A stretch of DNA of 64,000 nucleotides, taken from assembly GCA_031763025.1 (NCBI GenBank), contig JASSKH010000025.1:4978689-5042688 (forward strand), given 5' to 3'. The DNA is from Macrocystis pyrifera. Taxonomy: Eukaryota; Sar; Phaeophyceae; Laminariales; Laminariaceae. The notes beneath the pieces were generated by a model. The model searched no databases. It was not told the origin of the DNA and saw nothing but the letters and a program-made list of their open reading frames with translations. Both the position numbers and the translations under genes were made by a program. This document shows positions 50,001 to 55,020 of this stretch, one piece after another (position 1 is the first letter of the stretch; every line of letters starts with the position of its first letter).

Positions 50001-53000
50001 TCTACGCCGGTACCGCGCATGCATTCGACTGTCTATACACGTACTTCGCATATGCTTAATCAACCTACCACTTCCCCGAACGAAAATCACCACATTTTTC
50101 GCCCCCAAGGAAGCTCCTCGCTCTTGTGAACGAATTCGATCGAGCGTGCGACCGAAGGTCACTCGGTACGATGCCCCCCCTGTCGTTCTTCTCCTCCATA
50201 GATGACAGCTACGTATGGCGCAGTACGGACTCAACTGAGCACAACCCACATTAGACTCGCCGTTTTTTGTCGTGCGTATTCTTTCAACAAAAACCAACAA
50301 CGAACACTTTGGCCGGGGGACTATTTGGTCTCGTTCTTGCGCGGTGCGAGAAAGGCGGGAAGCCTCCGACAAGCCGCGCACTGCGTACAGCTTTGTAACT
50401 CACGAAGTATACTCGCGTCTTTCTGTCGAACTCTGGGCAGGTGTGGTTCCGAGCCTGACAACGCTAGTCTATATGTACTCGTTCGGTAGACGTGCAGAAC
50501 GCGAGAGACAGTTCACTCGTTTCTAAAAATCGACCCAGGATGTGCCCCGTTGACTCGCGGTGGGGCTAAGCTCGCGCCTGCCATGCCTCGAGAAAACCCT
50601 CCACCCCGATTCACTGTGTCGCCGTATACATGTTGCACCCTCTACGGAAAAAAAAACGAATCGAGACACCGTCGAATATGCTTCGCACAAAAAATCGGGA
50701 TTCCCGATTCTATGGTGTAAAAGCATCAACTCGACGTGATATGAGCTAACTATACACCCTCTATTGCTTCAGTGGGCGAAAATGCGTTCAGAATTTGGGA
50801 GTTAAGAAATTCAGGCTGAGATTTGATGTTACGTAATTAAGAATTTACAGCGTCGTAAGCAATTGTGCTCAGCGACGGACGACGCTCTAAATCCTGCCTG
50901 TTTTGTACTAGCCTTTAAGAGCCTATGATCAACGTTGATATCATGATAAGCCGAGAGCCTCAGTCAAAGTAGGAGAGCTGTTATATAATAGCCTTTGAGA
51001 GCCTATGCCCAACGTTGACATCACGATAAGTCGAGAGCCTTAGCCGAAGTGGGATATTCTTGACTGCTGTGGCGTACTCTACTGCTGCTTTCCAGACTTG
51101 CACATGACCAGCATGGGTAGAGGATCTTGCTCGTCTGGTCGACGGCCTTCAAAGCGTTCCGTACCTCAAACAAGCCGGGGCCGAGAGGCAGGTTCAGCCT
51201 CGGCGTTTATTCAGCACGTACCCAGTTCCACGCGGAAAACAACAGCGGGCACACGAAACCACGGATGAGGTAGGGCGCATACAAACAAAGGCCACTGCAG
51301 TCAAGAATCGTTTCTTCGTGCTTTCACCGCGCGTGATGCTCACACTTCCCTCTGGAGCAGGTGTAAGCACCGGTAAGTTTCGCCGTCGATTCGCCCGGAA
51401 GGGAGTATTAGCGATAAAGCACCAGAGTGCCATTTCAGGTGTCTGTATAAATCGTGTGAAGTGAAAGTACGGCACGGAAGTAGTGCCATGTAGACGTAAA
51501 TAAAAGACGAAAAACAAGCGATGGGTGCTTCAAATTTTACCCCGAGAAACGTGTCTGTGCTTTCTCACACGGCGCACTTTTGCCATGACCCCCCCCTCCG
51601 TCCAAGCACGATACAATCGGTCATCATTTTTGTTCAACAAAATACCCACGAAAAACGTTAAGATCTGATGGTCGACTCTCTGTCAAACTGGTCGATATTC
51701 AGCCAAAACTGGATACTCGATCGAACTGATCGATCTTCAGCTTTGCAAAGCGTAGCGCACTTCCTCTCTCCCGGTCCGTTTTGCCGTATGCTCACCCACG
51801 CCACTGGGGCGAAGGGGCCGGCCCCAAACTAAACCCTGGTCACACACGCGTCTGTGTACGTACCGCATCTGATAACTCTAGACATACACATCACTACGAA
51901 TACGTATCTCACATTCTAACCGTAGCTCTTCAACACCCCTATAAAAAAGTATGCATCTATTAATACTATATCGCACCTGATTATCGAGATGAGGTAGTCC
52001 GCGCCGCCGAACTCGGAGACCGGCCCCCTCCGGCACGACACCTGTTCGATGTTGGGCAGAGCCTGGAGCGCAGACACGCACTCGCGGTCTCCCGTTCGGT
52101 GCGCGTTGGCGTCAAGCGTCGTCGTCTCTCCGTTGAACGTGAAGCTCAGCTCACCGCTCAGAAGGCCCCCCTCGGCGGTGGTGCGGAGCATAAAGGCGCG
52201 GTCGGCCTGGCCCGACGTGGTGAGCGGGTCGTCGCCCTTGGGGCAGAGTCCTGCTCATTTTTGTTTTTTGGGGGGGGAGGGGGTTCACGGTTTTGTTGGC
52301 TTTGTTAATTTGTTGGTTTCTTTGCTTTTTTATGTGTTCATGGTGTGTTGGTGTGCTACAGTATTACGGGGGGGGGTAAGTAAATAGGACCTATGGTACA
52401 CACAAAAACCCAGGTGTTTCCCATGTTCTTGGTGGCAATACTTGGTCCTGTTTACTATGGTCCCCCGAAATAGTGAGTTAATCACTGATTGTTGGTTTTG
52501 GTATTTCGAGTCTGGGTTTGGCTTTGGCTTTTGCTTTCGGTATGAGTTGTCGCTACTACTGTATGTTATCGTAACTGTTTTCGTTTCCGTGTTCGTTTTG
52601 AATTTGGTTTTGATTTTGATTTTGATTTTGATTTTGATTTTGATTTTGATTTTGATTTCGACTTGAGTTTCGTTTTCTTTGCTGTTTTCGTTCTCGTTTT
52701 CGTCTTCGTTTTCGTCTTCGTTTTCGTTTCGTTCAGTGCAGCAAAGAGTAGAAACATGGAGGCTGTCGGGTCGGTTTGGAAGAGCGTTCAAGGTCGGCAT
52801 GGCCAGTATTGGTAAAAGACGTGGCGCACCATGCAGTCGAGTGGTCGAGCCAGGTCTGCATGGCTTGGAGCGAGAAGTCGTGATGTACTACTATGCACAT
52901 GGGTAAAGCTCGAAACGGAGGACAGAGGGGTGCGGGTTTGCGCTGTCGTACAAGCAAGTGCTGTTGACCTTGAACACTGCTGCAACAAAAAATACAAGAT

Positions 53001-55020
53001 GAAGTCGAAATGTTTTGTTCCAGAAGAAGTTAAGACACCTCAACCCAATAATACATCCTCGCGATATATATGCCGCCAATACGAGTGTATTCGACAGGCA
53101 CACGTAAGGAAAGTGCGCGATTCGGCGTGCGCAAATTAGTCTATGCTGGTAGTAGCTGCCCGGGGGGCTGTCAAAATCCTATGGACACCATGTTCGTACA
53201 TCATGTCACTCCTGCAAATGCGGCAGTGTCTCGGGCTTGCTTTCTTTTTCGGAGTGATGTACATACCACTCGGTTTGCGATTGTAAAAAATCATTGGGCT
53301 AAAATTTATTTCACGCTACCAAACCGTTGTCACGTTCCCGGACACGGATATTGCGCACAGTGGATGAGCATAGTATGTGTTACTGCTGTGTTTTATGTGC
53401 TGTTTGCCAACAGGGACGGATGGAGTCTGCCATTAACGAAATAAGCATTCAGGCAACTGTGTCGTACTACAGACAGTTGTGGCCCCTATATAATGCCGGT
53501 CGAATAGCGCCGGTTGCCCGCTTTTACAGTGCCAGTGAATATCGCTTGGCCCATGTGGGATCAACCATTGTGGCAGTGTGCGGAGTAATTAGTGCCGGTT
53601 GCCGCTACGTATAGTGCCGGCATTGTTGGCTGGCGTACTACGGGGGACCGAAGTAAATAGGACCTACGGTACACACAAAAAAACTATATGTTTCCTTATT
53701 TTTACTAGCAATATCTGGTCCTATTTACTATGGTCCCCCGTAGTAGTGTATACCCGGCACCCATTTCATACAGCAGTAGTCCCTTGCACACAGAGTATTC
53801 GGACTGCCGGGGTCGAACCGGGAACCAGCGTTCGCCGCACGGCAAGAGGGAGAGCTATTTGGCTTGGGGTCAAGGTTAGGGTTGCTCTGATTGGCATAGG
53901 AAAAGGGTTAGGGATGAGGGCTATATTTCGGGGGACCATAGTTAACAAGACCTACGGTATACACAAAAACCTATATTTTACCTATTATTTTTATCAACAA
54001 TATTTGGTCCTATTTAATTACTATGGTCCCCCGTAAGAGGGTTTGTTCTATTCGTCTCGTACGCAGTAGTAGCAGCTCGTGTCAAGCATTTTCTCGAATA
54101 ACTGGTAAACTACCCTCATAAAGATGCCAGGTAACGTTCATGAGTGATCAACGCTGAAGCTCATCGCGGCGGTGCACAGCAGTGCCGGATTGCGAACGAA
54201 CACAGTGATCAAATTATTATGTACGTATGTGCAAGTACAGTAAATAGATATTGGTACATGGTATTCAGCATCATACGCAAATTTACACACTGCGGGGGGT
54301 CTCCTATATAATAGAACTCCTGATATGGCATGGGAACAGTCCATTACGAGCGTCCAAGCTTGCAGAGCATCAGGCATGAGCAGCAGCGAGCAGCGAGTGG
54401 CCGAACGGCTGTCGTTTTGTTCTGTGTGATGGTAAATATGATGGCATCCGAAGTGTGGTACGAGATAAAACTGCGACGGTTGGCACAAAAAAAAAAAAAC
54501 GAGGTGGTGGCACTGGGTGGCATTGAAGGATTCGCACTTGCGGGAGGGTAGACAGAAAGCAGCAGCGGCAGCAGCAACAGTGTCCACGGGCGTTCATTAC
54601 AGCGGCACTTAGGATATGGGCTGCATAGACGGGTCGGGGGTACGGGTGGGCATGTCTTGCCCTCGTTCATAGCGTGGTTTGACCGGCCGGCTCGGACGGC
54701 GGTGTTCCTGAAAAAGTATGAAAATATCCCCAAAGATCTTTATTTTTACCGTACGGTGTGTCCAGCAGATCGCATCATCATTGCTGCGCCATAGCCATAG
54801 CTCTCGTACAGATATCTCGCGACTCACGTGTGGCGCAGTCGTCCCCTTGATACCCCATCTCGCAGATGCAGAAAGCATCGTCGCCAGGCCCTGTGCAGAT
54901 GCCGCTCTGGCTGCACCAGTTCGGACACTTACCCAGGGCAGACGGGAGTAACAGCATGCCGCAGAAGGCCACCAGCGATGAGGCACGCAAGCTCATCCCT
55001 GCTGCTGCATGCAGCGCCAT
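18695..55020 (-). CDS. Secreted EGF / beta-repeat fibre protein with C-terminal peptidase S74 intramolecular chaperone
   Basis: Reconstructed as 21 exons (55020 down to 18695), every junction matching in phase, totalling 1838 codons with the stop once two surplus bases in homopolymers are discounted. Order: signal peptide (residues about 1-30), EGF-like module (CPNWCSQSGIC...C.C..GYQGDDC), CPKGDDPLT motif, a strand-rich domain (FTFNGETT...ALQALPNIEQV), a PWENNH...HDGNP module, a second EGF (CSRHGAC...CECIFGFDGEACDD), about 1200 residues of Gly-rich beta repeats of the VDGxGxVxxxGGL and SITGLxxLEVG kinds, then SDSRMKEN, QLGFIAEEVE and a coiled coil. S74 (ICA) domains trimerise fibres and cut themselves off before the Ser of SDxRxK; Ser about 1555 and Lys about 1560 fit. 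No membrane span was seen after the signal peptide, so it is probably extracellular or wall-associated. Its substrate or ligand is unknown. Confidence 0.8.
19600..20165. repeat. GATC-rich dispersed module, two adjacent copies
   Basis: TCCACACGTCAAACAAATC...CAGCATGATCTAGGTAT and TCCACACCTCGGATAGGTC...CTTCATGATCTAGATGA, each followed by GGATA(C/T)GTACTACACAG and TCCTGC(G/A)CAGCA. Related pieces occur near 17172, 34120-34290, 36590, 44320-44480 and 47510. The function and borders are unknown. Confidence 0.55.
20625..20810 (+). repeat. Dispersed repeat family C, copy 3 (rearranged)
   Basis: CCCGACGTGCTCCATCCCGG and GACTACGGCGATGTATGACA, then a second GCATTGTAGGGATTTGAAGG and GACTACGGCCATGCATGACA; the 3' half is duplicated. 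It lies in intron 20 of the S74 gene. Confidence 0.75.
20836..21122 (-). CDS. S74 gene exon 20: last repeats and S74 cleavage site
   Basis: Acceptor GTGCCTTGCAG (phase 0). It encodes VTGTVDFGGQALLSPALDF, SLSVGVAGLDVSGVITAASD and SVTVAGAVMGRGPYMDT, then SDSRMKENVRTI, the N-terminal signature of the S74 chaperone. The predicted cut is before the Ser at 20909-20907; Lys is at 20894-20892. It ends in phase 2 at CTGAG/GCGAGT, a GC donor giving AVRGLR-AVTYALK. The nearby GT donor (CGA/GTAGGG) is out of phase. Confidence 0.8.
21789..22269 (-). CDS. S74 gene exon 19
   Basis: 160 codons. Acceptor CACCATCCGCAG (phase 2), donor CACGAG/GTAAGT (phase 0). It encodes TLRLDEHAASPGALLSIGAE, GGTLSVAGGVSIAGVAEFSR, GIDAQGNRIKNARLENVTFE and, after a Gly/Val stretch, GELKVAAGLSFDDENG. 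Several complete beta repeats. Confidence 0.8.
22270..22794 (-). other. S74 gene intron 18, almost pure polypurine/polypyrimidine
   Basis: 525 bp. Bases about 22310-22700 on the + strand are almost entirely G and A, so the sense strand of the intron is a polypyrimidine tract running into the exon 19 acceptor. Long G runs occur at 22540-22580 and 22680-22697. The open frames across it (poly Gly/Glu/Arg or Leu/Pro/Ser) are composition artefacts. Confidence 0.8.
22795..23124 (-). CDS. S74 gene exon 18
   Basis: Acceptor TGCCGGAGCAG (phase 2), donor GCACT/GTAAGA (phase 2). It encodes GAVPSLHARELKVSAQPSVS, RGFVAVFSSHDDQ, GGGGLAWRDGALQDVRLGG and TTFEGDIDLRGHRLLNFDVE. Fibre repeat in the FEGDIDLxGxxLxN form. 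Confidence 0.7.
23125..25865 (-). other. S74 gene intron 17
   Basis: 2.7 kb. It contains AT-rich sequence with repeated and inverted words of the CCGGTTTTTCGG and AAACCGAAA type (24055-24170, 24480-24770). I see no fibre-repeat signature. Confidence 0.4.
25866..26219 (-). CDS. S74 gene exon 17, with poly-Ala and a one-base frame break
   Basis: Acceptor ACTCACCACCAG (phase 0) gives VDFQ-GYTARNISLSHV, then SSITGLERLEVGELFLS. After a GCG repeat (Ala run) the frame changes at a six-base G run in the sense strand (+ 26043-26048) and continues as GGSVAIVTSQGRLRSGGG, SISIDPVTGTLQAPRIG and GDVDFLGNGIRNALLESPD. The donor ATAAG/GTAAGG leaves in phase 2, matching exon 18. The exon is 354 bases; 353 would be continuous. 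Confidence 0.7.
26310..26409. mobile_element. MITE family A, copy 5
   Basis: CTATAACGGGGGTCCATA to ATGGGTCCTCGTGATAG, internally shortened. Confidence 0.8.
26459..26513. repeat. GA dinucleotide repeat
   Basis: About 27 GA units next to MITE copy 5. Confidence 0.9.
26608..27100 (+). pseudogene. Kelch-repeat fragment inside an S74 intron, opposite strand
   Basis: RPLFVFTGGYMCW (about 26611-26655) and, after TCGTCTCCGCAG, DHLHFYQAWSPRW (about 26967-27004) form the two halves of one Kelch unit. The second half resembles GDLHFYDTVTRRW of the Kelch gene at 301-349 also at base level (CTTCATTTTTACCAGG versus CTTCATTTTTACGATA). No further intact repeats follow. It reads as a decayed or captured copy of part of a Kelch gene. 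Confidence 0.4.
28012..28236 (-). CDS. S74 gene exon 16
   Basis: 75 codons, phase 0 at both ends. It encodes QQSALAAMFRGPDSG, VGLAAFDRKGELVRAEGVAA and HVQIGDVDFQ. The 5' boundary is uncertain: CTTGAG (28236) or AGGTCAG (28212), both in phase. The donor TTTCAG/GTCCGT is weak. Confidence 0.65.
29081..29167 (-). CDS. S74 gene exon 15
   Basis: 29 codons, phase 0 at both ends (acceptor CGTAAAACAG, donor CTCAAG/GTGTTT). It encodes VAEGMDFKGKPARNVALVNA and TIDGIPFLK, matching the GIDxxGxxIxNxxLxNxTxxG unit seen again in exon 19. Confidence 0.75.
29577..29599. repeat. AT dinucleotide repeat
   Basis: About 11 AT units in S74 intron 14. Confidence 0.85.
29946..30081 (-). CDS. S74 gene exon 14, followed by a GC-AG intron
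   Basis: Phase 2 in after TCTAAGAGCTAG, giving GGLALYGGGGLLTSDAGLRW and DSQSGTLTVPRLHATE. It ends in phase 0 at ACGGAG/GCGAGT, a GC donor; no GT donor in the right phase gives a sensible junction. Confidence 0.65.
31009..31143 (-). CDS. S74 gene exon 13
   Basis: Acceptor TTAATCGTTCTGACTAG (phase 2), donor CTCAA/GTAAGA (phase 2). It encodes HDGISWRDVRALEAAVRDL, then TGVTSLTAAADLDIGDFALK, a helix-like segment plus a beta repeat. A second acceptor in the same phase (GCTGTCAG/G) inside the exon is possible. Confidence 0.65.
31130..31365. repeat. Duplicated 3' splice-site segment of exon 13
   Basis: AACACGGTGAAGCTAGTCAG with AACGATT (31132-31156) recurs as AACACGGTGAAGCTATCAG with AACGATT (31338-31361). 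The second copy also keeps an AG in the acceptor position. Confidence 0.7.
31693..31740. repeat. A homopolymer of about 48 bases
   Basis: Uninterrupted A run in S74 intron 12 (a T run in the sense strand), about 550 bases upstream of the exon 13 acceptor in transcript orientation. Confidence 0.9.
32853..32960. mobile_element. MITE family A, copy 6
   Basis: ACGGAGGACCATAGTAAATA to ACGGACCCCTGTAATAG. Sequences on both sides (TCACGCAGC / GCTGCGTGAG, GAAAACACACACAGATGTAT / ATACATCTGTGTGTTTTC) are themselves inverted, so the element sits at the tip of a longer palindrome. Confidence 0.8.
33236..33415. repeat. GAT/GAG trinucleotide array
   Basis: GATGAT with GAC and GAG interruptions over about 170 bases, in S74 intron 12, about 80 bases past the exon 12 donor. 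Confidence 0.9.
33496..33578 (-). CDS. S74 gene exon 12
   Basis: Phase 0 in after GACGGCGGCAG, phase 2 out at CCAGG/GTAAGC. It encodes GGATPGRMLVLRNGDADP, then TSGAAVIPP. It is exactly what is needed to bridge the phase-0 end of exon 11 and the phase-2 start of exon 13. Confidence 0.65.
33945..34130. repeat. ACAGATCATCTA 12-bp minisatellite
   Basis: About 15 units of ACAGATCATC(T/G)A with ACC and CAC variants. The array is bounded on both sides by GATCGATTCCCACTTCATGG (33921 and 34116), so it may have grown inside a dispersed module. Confidence 0.9.
34883..34990. mobile_element. MITE family A, copy 7
   Basis: TTTCGGGAGGCCAAAATAAA to CTATGGTCCCCCGCAGTAA. Confidence 0.8.
35042..35461 (-). CDS. 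S74 gene exon 11 with poly-Ser tract
   Basis: 140 codons, phase 0 at both ends (acceptor CACCCCACGCAG, donor ATCAAG/GTGAGC). It encodes ATVGGGDSTVSSGEKG, a Ser run from an AGC repeat, DVFTVDGTGRVSAAGGLDTG, VVVAGGGLVSKGS, a Gly run and VEVDASLGTFFEVPDD. The FTVDGxGxVxxxGGL pattern is the clearest statement of the fibre repeat. Confidence 0.8.
35721..35831. mobile_element. MITE family A, copy 8 (near-consensus)
   Basis: CTATTACGGGGGACCATAA to CTATGGTCCCCCGTAATAG; both arms almost perfect. Confidence 0.9.
36151..36261. mobile_element. MITE family A, copy 9
   Basis: CTATTACGTGGGGCCATAGT to CTATGGTCCTCCGTAATAG. Confidence 0.85.
37135..37281 (-). CDS. S74 gene exon 10
   Basis: 49 codons, phase 0 at both ends (acceptor GCATGCAATAG, donor CTGCAG/GTACGT). 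Ser/Ala-rich, ending DSFLLLQ. GTACGT is a strong donor. Confidence 0.7.
37590..37765 (-). repeat. Dispersed repeat family C, copy 4
   Basis: Same block order on the reverse strand: CGCTTCGCGCTTGGTGCAAG, CCCCGGCATTGTAGGGGTGC, GGTCATACGACCACGGCGAT. Within intron 9 of the S74 gene. Confidence 0.8.
38440..38745. repeat. About 60-bp degenerate tandem repeat next to exon 9
   Basis: Units share GTTGCTGCTCAG, GAGAGCTATAA and CACGCGTTCGAGGGCTA in the same order, about five times. The array ends about ten bases from the exon 9 donor. Confidence 0.75.
38755..38964 (-). CDS. S74 gene exon 9
   Basis: 70 codons, phase 0 at both ends (acceptor CCCCTCCTCCAG, donor TTTGAG/GTGACA). It encodes ASGKTSIKAGGLDVSAGGL, RVGSGGAIVSSGGLTVDGGL and RLRSGTLVIGDGGDG, three consecutive GGL-type beta repeats followed by a Gly-rich tail. 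Confidence 0.8.
40322..40432. mobile_element. MITE family A, copy 10
   Basis: CTATTACGGAGGTCCACAG to CATGGTCCCCCGTAATAG, core reversed. Confidence 0.9.
40935..41056 (-). CDS. S74 gene exon 8
   Basis: Phase 1 in after GTGCTGTCAG, phase 0 out at GCG/GTAAGG. It reads SHTKFSGDVLRVDASGEG, then SGAVLIRASSAGQDVFEVA. The phase-1 start is what exon 7 requires. The frame is open upstream too, so the acceptor choice rests on phase. Confidence 0.7.
41259..41369. mobile_element. MITE family A, copy 11
   Basis: CTATTACGGGGGTCCATAGT to CTATGTACCCCCGTAATAC. Confidence 0.9.
42218..42359 (-). CDS. S74 gene exon 7
   Basis: Acceptor CCACTACTGTAG (phase 0), donor GCCG/GTGAGA (phase 1). It encodes GTVSVGDALAVGPGGVSVA, then GGGVRVLDGGFEA and an Ala run from a GCA repeat. 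Typical Gly-rich beta repeat. Confidence 0.75.
42400..42640. repeat. AACGGTCCGTTTCGTATCGG-type minisatellite
   Basis: About ten degenerate units of about 20 bp with an AACGGTTCGTTTTG core, just upstream of exon 7 in transcript orientation. Confidence 0.8.
43526..43866. repeat. Tandem duplication of about 170 bp
   Basis: TTGCGGCGACGGCCACCACG ... GCTACAATGGTT ... CAAGCAATAAGTCGTATGGA ... CGCTCGTGTACAGGTAGA ... ATAACACAACACCAA occurs twice in direct order (start 43529 and 43694). Confidence 0.85.
44007..44128. mobile_element. Foldback family B, copy 3 (diverged)
   Basis: GCAGTCCTTAAGGGC..., CTGCAGTCCCGTTCGGGGAG, AGTTTGTCCCAAAGTCAGG and ACTACAGTCCTAAATGGATT. Confidence 0.65.
44509..44618. mobile_element. 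MITE family A, copy 12
   Basis: TTATTACGGGAGACCATAGT to CTATGGACCCCCGTGATAG. Confidence 0.9.
44726..45440 (-). CDS. S74 gene exon 6, longest repeat exon, with a one-base frame break
   Basis: Phase 0 at both ends (acceptor TTTCGCACGCAG, donor TTCCAG/GTGAAG). The 5' part reads VMTLTGTGDLILHEGALHIQ and GGSLGVTGGGAEI. The 3' part reads YSGVALSVNVRESRDG, VLSVRGDGRVSMAGGGGVV and GDLTVSQGDAKFQ. The frames meet at a five-base A run on the + strand (45022-45026). The exon is 715 bases, one too many; removing one base gives 714 and a continuous EASFSYSGVALSV. Confidence 0.7.
45875..45985 (-). CDS. S74 gene exon 5
   Basis: 37 codons, phase 0 at both ends, acceptor CCCATTACAG, donor GAT/GTGAGA. It encodes VILAEGPFFTGSTLKLRANR, then GLSPEFDLIRAIAGPKD, the start of the beta-repeat fibre region. 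Confidence 0.75.
47117..47215. mobile_element. Foldback family B, copy 4 (best copy)
   Basis: AACCCTTTTAGTACCGCAG, CCCGTTTTGGGAACAAACTA, loop with AGAGTGG, then TTTGTCCCCAAAACGGGAC and TGCAGTTCTAAAAGGGTT; arms nearly complementary over about 40 bases. Confidence 0.85.
47382..47492. mobile_element. MITE family A, copy 13
   Basis: TTATTACGGGGGACCATAGT to CTATGGTCCCCCGCAATAG. Confidence 0.9.
47706..47821 (-). CDS. S74 gene exon 4: second EGF-like module
   Basis: Phase 1 in after CGCGCATCAG, producing NVK-EYSECSRHGAC. It then encodes LRETGRCECIFGFDGEACDD, a complete EGF core (C-x4-HGAC...CxC...GFxGxxC), and an acidic tail DISDSDDAQ. The donor CCAG/GTAGAG leaves in phase 0. Confidence 0.8.
49416..49585 (-). 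CDS. S74 gene exon 3: PWENNH...HDGNP module
   Basis: The acceptor CGCCAAATCAG enters in phase 2, giving LISIIRFPTVPWENNHYG, then HDGNPSLDSFSCDIS and, after a Gly/Asp stretch, SCDLVDVVTENVK. It leaves in phase 1 at AAAG/GTGCGG. The frame is open further upstream, but this acceptor gives the best junction. Confidence 0.7.
49586..51976 (-). other. S74 gene intron 2
   Basis: 2.4 kb. It contains a 152-codon minus-strand open frame (50381-49923) without recognised motifs and a roughly 74-bp tandem duplication (50910-51060). The 50-51.5 kb part is richer in long open frames than other introns, so a degraded insertion is possible. Confidence 0.4.
50910..51060. repeat. Tandem duplication of about 75 bp
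   Basis: TAGCCTTTAAGAGCCTATG, CAACGTTGATATCATGATAAG, CGAGAGCCTCAGTC and GTAGGAGA, then a second copy with about 85 percent similarity. Confidence 0.8.
51977..52250 (-). CDS. S74 gene exon 2: GDDP motif and beta domain
   Basis: The acceptor AAATGAGCAG enters in phase 1, completing ...DDCATR-LCPKGDDPLTT, the junction expected in this protein family. It continues through FMLRTTAEGGLLSGELSFTF, NGETTTLDANA and ALQALPNIEQV, ending GADYLISI at the donor AG/GTGCGA in phase 2. Confidence 0.75.
52360..52474. mobile_element. MITE family A, copy 14
   Basis: GTATTACGGGGGGGGGTAAG to CTATGGTCCCCCGAAATAG; left arm expanded by G's. Confidence 0.85.
52590..52735. repeat. TTTTGA and TTTTCG(T/C)(T/C) arrays
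   Basis: About ten TTTTGA units followed by TTCGTTTTCGTC units. Confidence 0.9.
53636..53747. mobile_element. MITE family A, copy 15
   Basis: CTACTACGGGGGACCGAAGT to CTATGGTCCCCCGTAGTAG; the compensating TA-to-CA changes keep both arms complementary. Confidence 0.9.
53924..54039. mobile_element. MITE family A, copy 16
   Basis: TATTTCGGGGGACCATAGTT to CTATGGTCCCCCGTAAGAG. Confidence 0.85.
54828..55020 (-). CDS. S74 gene exon 1: start, signal peptide, first EGF-like module
   Basis: The start is the ATG at 55020. It gives MALHAAAGMSLRASS followed by a hydrophobic core LVAFCGMLLLPSALG, a typical signal peptide, then six Cys in EGF spacing. A second ATG nine codons in is an alternative start. 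The donor is ACAC/GTGAGT, leaving in phase 1. A perfect donor-like CTGG/GTAAGTG lies inside at about 54932, but using it would remove the EGF module. Confidence 0.75.

Noticed and set aside
49923..50381. 152-codon - strand open frame considered as a transposon or exon remnant
   Set aside because: No recognisable motif, and it does not fit the phases of exons 2 and 3, which join directly (2 to 2).
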